From: Solea solea
Taxonomy: Eukaryota; Chordata; Actinopteri; Pleuronectiformes; Soleidae
Direction: 5' to 3'
Assembly: GCF_958295425.1 (NCBI RefSeq)
Contig: NC_081149.1
Coordinates: forward strand, 13,908,961-13,972,960
DNA: 64,000 bases
Position 1 is the first letter of the stretch. Each line of letters starts with the position of its first letter. A model generated the notes under the pieces. That model had not been told where the DNA came from and did not search any database. It saw only the letters and a program-made list of their open reading frames with translations. The position numbers and the translations under genes are program-made. This document shows positions 60,487 through 64,000 of this stretch, piece by piece.

Positions 60487-60560
60487 AGGGCTGTGCAATT
60501 AATTGCAAAATGAATCGAAATTGCAATGAATCATATCGCAAACACAATCATTTGCAGACT
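60487..60560. mobile_element. TIR element end (GGGCTGTGCAATTAAT type)
   Basis: TAGGGCTGTGCAATTAATTG followed by AATCGAAATTGCAATGAATC resembles a terminus of a dispersed fish MITE. The other end was not found. Confidence 0.4.
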
Positions 60561-61957
60561 GTATGTGTCCGTACCGTGACGCGCTCGGTGACGTGATCAG
60601 CCAAGCTGACTCACTATCACTGCCCGTCATAGGTGTCAGCTTGTGTCCTGACTTAAGCTGAGGACACACTACAACGTATATTGGCCCGATTTTACCCAGG
60701 ATTAACAGTCAGCATGGCTAGTTGTCACAGAAATCTGTTAGTGTACTGTGTATAAGGTAAACGACCCGACCTCAGTCGCGGTCAATCTAACATGTTTGAA
60801 TGAAATGATCAGGAAATAGCATCAGAAGAAGACAGGAAGTAGCGGGAATATCAAAACAACAATGGCAGTGTGTGTTATAAACTGTTGCTCTCGTACTCGT
60901 GAGAGTTCAATGTGTGTGAGTTGGTTTGACAAATCATGAAGTCTGGGACCCCTGGTCAGGCGCGGTCGTTAAATGTGTGATCCCCAGTCTTTTCCAAGTC
61001 TTTTCAAAATCAGTTACGACTGTGACAGTTGTGTAGCGTGTCCCCAGCTTATGAGGATTCATTTGTCACGTTAAGTGACACACTGATTGTGAAAATTTAA
61101 AGATGGAAAGGGCAGACGCACAACACTGCCGAATAAATGTTTTTACATCCAAAGGAATTAGAATACAACACAGACTTGTATCCAAAATGATTTACGCCAT
61201 GTACGGGAAATAAGATGTCAGCGTCATGAGGTCAGCCTGACTTGTTTTAAGAGCTAGTGTGTGAGACAGAATGTGTCTATAATCTAATCGTGATGTAATG
61301 CCGCTGTTATGACACGGACCTTCTGGTCACACATGAATCACTGGTATGATTCATGACTTAAAAAAAAAAGGAAACACCACCACCACCACCCAGTCTCTTC
61401 CCACTAGAGTGCAATGGCATCACAAAACGACATGTATTTCATTACAGTGATAGAAGGCGCAGGCGAGGGACAGTTGAAGTGAAGCCTTTGGGGGAGGCAT
61501 GGCTCTGTGTTCACACCACAAACTGTGAAGTGGAGGGTTTTTTTTCGTTCAGTTCAGCCCAGTGTGTCTGTCATTTTCTGTCAGTGAAGTGCTGCTGTCA
61601 CCAGAACAATCAGGACCGCTTCCCCTCCTGAATATTCATAACAAAACTAAGGTCTTGTTGCTGATTCAGGTGTTTTTGAAAGCACGGAAACAGCACCACT
61701 TCCCCTTGCTACACACTCCCGTCAGCTGATTCGCCACAACCCACTGAGGCTGCTTTGGTTATGTCAACACACTCCGCTGGAAATGTGCACATTACCCGTC
61801 AGTGGAATGCAGCCGTAACACCTAACGACCAAAACAACCTCTGTTCTGTTTCCATATCAGTGGTCACTGGTGAAGGGCACAGAGACCGGTCATTGCAGTC
61901 AGTGCAAGTGGTACCACTGTGTTTGTCATCTTATGTATGTTGATGTAATGGAATGTA

Positions 61958-62260
61958 TAGGGGTGTCACGATTCGCCCCAAATCCATGATTTTGATTCTC
62001 TCTCTTTTAGTGCAGATGGGTTTGCCATTTTTAGACTTGTCTAGTTTAGTCTATCGTTAGTTTTATGTCGTGATAACTCATATCGTTTTTGTTTGATTCT
62101 TTTTTTGACCTGTACACTATTCTACAGACTGAAGAGAACATCTTTGTTTCTCACAGATCTGCACAAATATCACACGGTCATGTTTTTTGAATAAAAATGA
62201 CATAATTTCTGTCAAAATAATGGAAATTTGATATTTATTCAGAATCGTTCAGCCCTGCTA
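61958..62260. mobile_element. hAT-like MITE with 8-bp target duplication
   Basis: Starts TAGGGGTGTCACGATTC and ends AATCGTTCAGCCCTGCTA, imperfect inverted repeats. Flanks GGAATGTA (61,950-61,957) and GCAATGTA (62,261-62,268) match at seven of eight bases. Confidence 0.7.
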
Positions 62261-62348
62261 GCAATGTATATACTCTGTATATGTAATGTGCAGTGTTAAA
62301 TTTGTCATGGGTGGACCCTATAGGATGTTTTTTTACAGTATATATACA

Positions 62349-63135
62349 CACTGGCCACTTAATTAGGTACGCCTGTTCACTGACTGCTTGTTAATGCACA
62401 CACGGTCTCGTCTGAGTGTTTCAGAAACTCTACATCTAATGGGATTTTTATACATGACCACTTCCATGGCTTGAAAGAGAATGGTCTGTGAACATCACAA
62501 TATTCAATAAGCATCACTTCTCAGGGCAAACATGTCAAGTGGATGCCAGAGTTCAGAAGAGATTGACCCCACAGGTTTGAGATGATCTCAAATTAGACTC
62601 TTCTGTGGGTCTTTGACTGTGGCTGCGTCTTGGTGCCCATCAATATGCAAGACTTTAAGTGGTAATAAAGTGAATCATTTATAATTGAGAACTAAAAAAT
62701 AAATAAATAAATTGCAGATGATGTGTTCAGGGGTAACTCCATCCCTCCATCCATTTTCTACCACTTTATCGCAGGGGTTTGCTGTGCCAATCTCAGCTGA
62801 CATAGACAAACAACCATTCACTCTCACATTCACACCTACGGTCACTTTAGAGCGTCCAATTTACCTAATCCCTGTATTGCATGTTATTAGACTGTGGGAG
62901 GAAGCCAGAGAAAACCCACGCACACACGGGGAGAACATGGAAACTCCTTGTTCCAACCAGGGCTCGAGCACGAGTCTTCTTGCTGCAAAGACAAGAGTGC
63001 TAACCACTACACCCACCGTGTGGCCCGAGGGGTAACTCAAAAACCACAAATTATAACCAAGGTAAGCACAAGACGATTCTGAAGAGACAGCACGTCTACG
63101 GCAGTAGAAGAGCATACAGGGTGCCACTCCTGCCA
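62349..63135 (+). mobile_element. Decayed Tc1/mariner element split by a SINE
   Basis: Left part: terminal-type CACTGGCCACTTAATTAGGT, GCCTGTTCACTGACTGCTTG, GAGTGTTTCAGAAACTCTAC, TAATGGGATTTTTATACATG, GATGCCAGAGTTCAGAAG. Right part resumes after the SINE with GTAACTCAAAAACCAC and ends with AGGGTGCCACTCCTGCCA. The open frame is destroyed by deletions, so it is an inactive relic. Confidence 0.7.
62740..63027 (-). mobile_element. tRNA-headed SINE nested in the Tc1 relic
   Basis: 288 bp flanked by perfect 11-bp duplications AGGGGTAACTC (62,729-62,739 and 63,028-63,038). On the minus strand it starts with a tRNA-like head (GGTGGGTGTAGTGGTTAGCA, then B-box-like GCTCGAGCCC) and ends with TAAAGTGGTAGAAAATGGAT and GGATGG repeats. 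Confidence 0.85.
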
Positions 63136-63265
63136 CATTATCAGGCGTCCCGTGTGCATATTTATATCATGATTTTGAATATACTTTGATATTCATGTGT
63201 GACGGGTGATCTTTCAAATAAACAACTGAACATAATCATCATAATCATTACATTATTATCAAAAC

Positions 63266-63612
63266 TAGGGATGGGACGATACCACATTTTTGTGTCTAAT
63301 ACCGATATCAAAAGGTATCTACCAATACTGATATCAGTCATTTTAGACCATTTATGAACGTATGAAGCTGTTAACAACACATTTGTGCTGAGTCATTGCA
63401 AAGACATAACTCTCCAACAGTGTAAGAAATATTGTTCTCCCCAAACATGACTCAGCTAAAATGCTTCTGCTGACTTGTATTTACATTTTCCCAGTCTGTG
63501 CAGAGTGAAGTATGTGATGTATAGGATTTTTGGATTGCATCGGATTTTACATTTTTACCCGACCCAGTGATTTTGACCAGTATCAGACTGATACCGATAC
63601 CGATACCAGAAC
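63266..63612. mobile_element. MITE of the GATGGGACGATACC type
   Basis: Starts TAGGGATGGGACGATACCAC, contains GATGTATAGGATTTTTGGAT and a GACTGATACCGATACCGATA end. Related to the 41.75-kb copy (shared ATTTTGACCAG, GGATTTT...TGGATTG). The right terminus is eroded. Confidence 0.6.
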
Positions 63613-63892
63613 TAATCTGTACATATGGGGATAGATGCAGAGCATAGAGTGCCTTAAGCCAGTTTTAATCATGAATTAAACTAAGATGCGATAAAATCTG
63701 TTTAACCACGATTGATCAGGAGATGATCTGCGGGTAAACACAACACTATGCTTCTACTTATTGAAGGGACACAGAGAACTGTTGTTTTTGGAAAGACGTG
63801 ATATTTGCAGTTGCGGTGGAAAGAATTAGTTTAGATTGGTCCTAAAGTTTGTACATGGATGCGAAGACAGATTGTTTCAAATGAGTTTGGCC

Positions 63893-63912
63893 GTGTGTGT
63901 GTGTGTGTGTGT
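63893..63912. repeat. (GT)n microsatellite
   Basis: About ten GT units, continued by mixed GT/AT. Confidence 0.85.
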
Positions 63913-64000
63913 ATGTGTGAGTGAGAGCTGCTGAGAAGGATATGATTGAAGCTGCTCAGCTAATAACATTAGCTCACTCTCTCAGTGAGTGAGTGTGTGT

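Larger units (their letters stand above)
55840..64000. other. Repeat-rich flank upstream of cyth1
   Basis: Apart from the elements listed individually, no exon with a recognisable protein family or paired splice sites was found. Unique stretches include 56.2-57.5 kb and 60.6-61.9 kb. Confidence 0.55.

Noticed and set aside
62861..63136. 91-codon minus-strand ORF
   Set aside because: Composed of the SINE and Tc1 relic sequences.

Overview
This is a vertebrate nuclear window. Repeat families and synteny point to a percomorph-type teleost fish. Supporting signs are intron-containing genes with GT..AG junctions, many (CA)n/(CT)n microsatellites, tRNA-headed SINEs, decayed Tc1/mariner copies and small TIR elements with 8-bp duplications. 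I see no bacterial, organellar or viral organisation.

Two genes are certain, both on the minus strand. socs3 (CDS 13,830-14,447) is a one-coding-exon JAK/STAT feedback inhibitor with a non-coding first exon near 15.1-15.3 kb. Its 3'UTR runs to a poly(A) signal at 12,650. cyth1 (cytohesin-1, an ARF guanine-nucleotide exchange factor) spans about 28.6-55.2 kb. I could place 13 coding exons, which join in frame to a 398-codon protein, plus a 3-nt microexon at 34,453-34,455. That microexon would switch the PH domain from two to three glycines and so change its phosphoinositide preference.

A third, unidentified minus-strand gene is suggested at 16.5-17.06 kb, just upstream of socs3. The evidence is two open exons, a 53-bp intron with a strong pyrimidine tract, a stop codon and a poly(A) signal.

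Layout: 1-12.6 kb has no recognisable gene (SINE copies, microsatellites). 12.6-15.45 kb is socs3 with a C18 tract above its promoter. 15.5-16.5 kb holds an old SINE. 16.5-17.06 kb holds the candidate gene. 17.1-28.6 kb is a gene-poor gap with an antisense Tc1/mariner relic at 26.2-26.85 kb. In human, PGS1 and DNAH17 lie between SOCS3 and CYTH1; neither was recognised here. 28.6-55.25 kb is cyth1, with a 12.6-kb first intron. 55.5-64 kb is repeat-rich: TIR elements, two decayed Tc1 copies, and a SINE nested inside one of them with a perfect 11-bp target duplication.

socs3 and cyth1 act in separate pathways: cytokine receptor shut-off, and ARF/integrin/phosphoinositide signalling at the plasma membrane. 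Their shared position reflects conserved synteny, not an operon-like relation.
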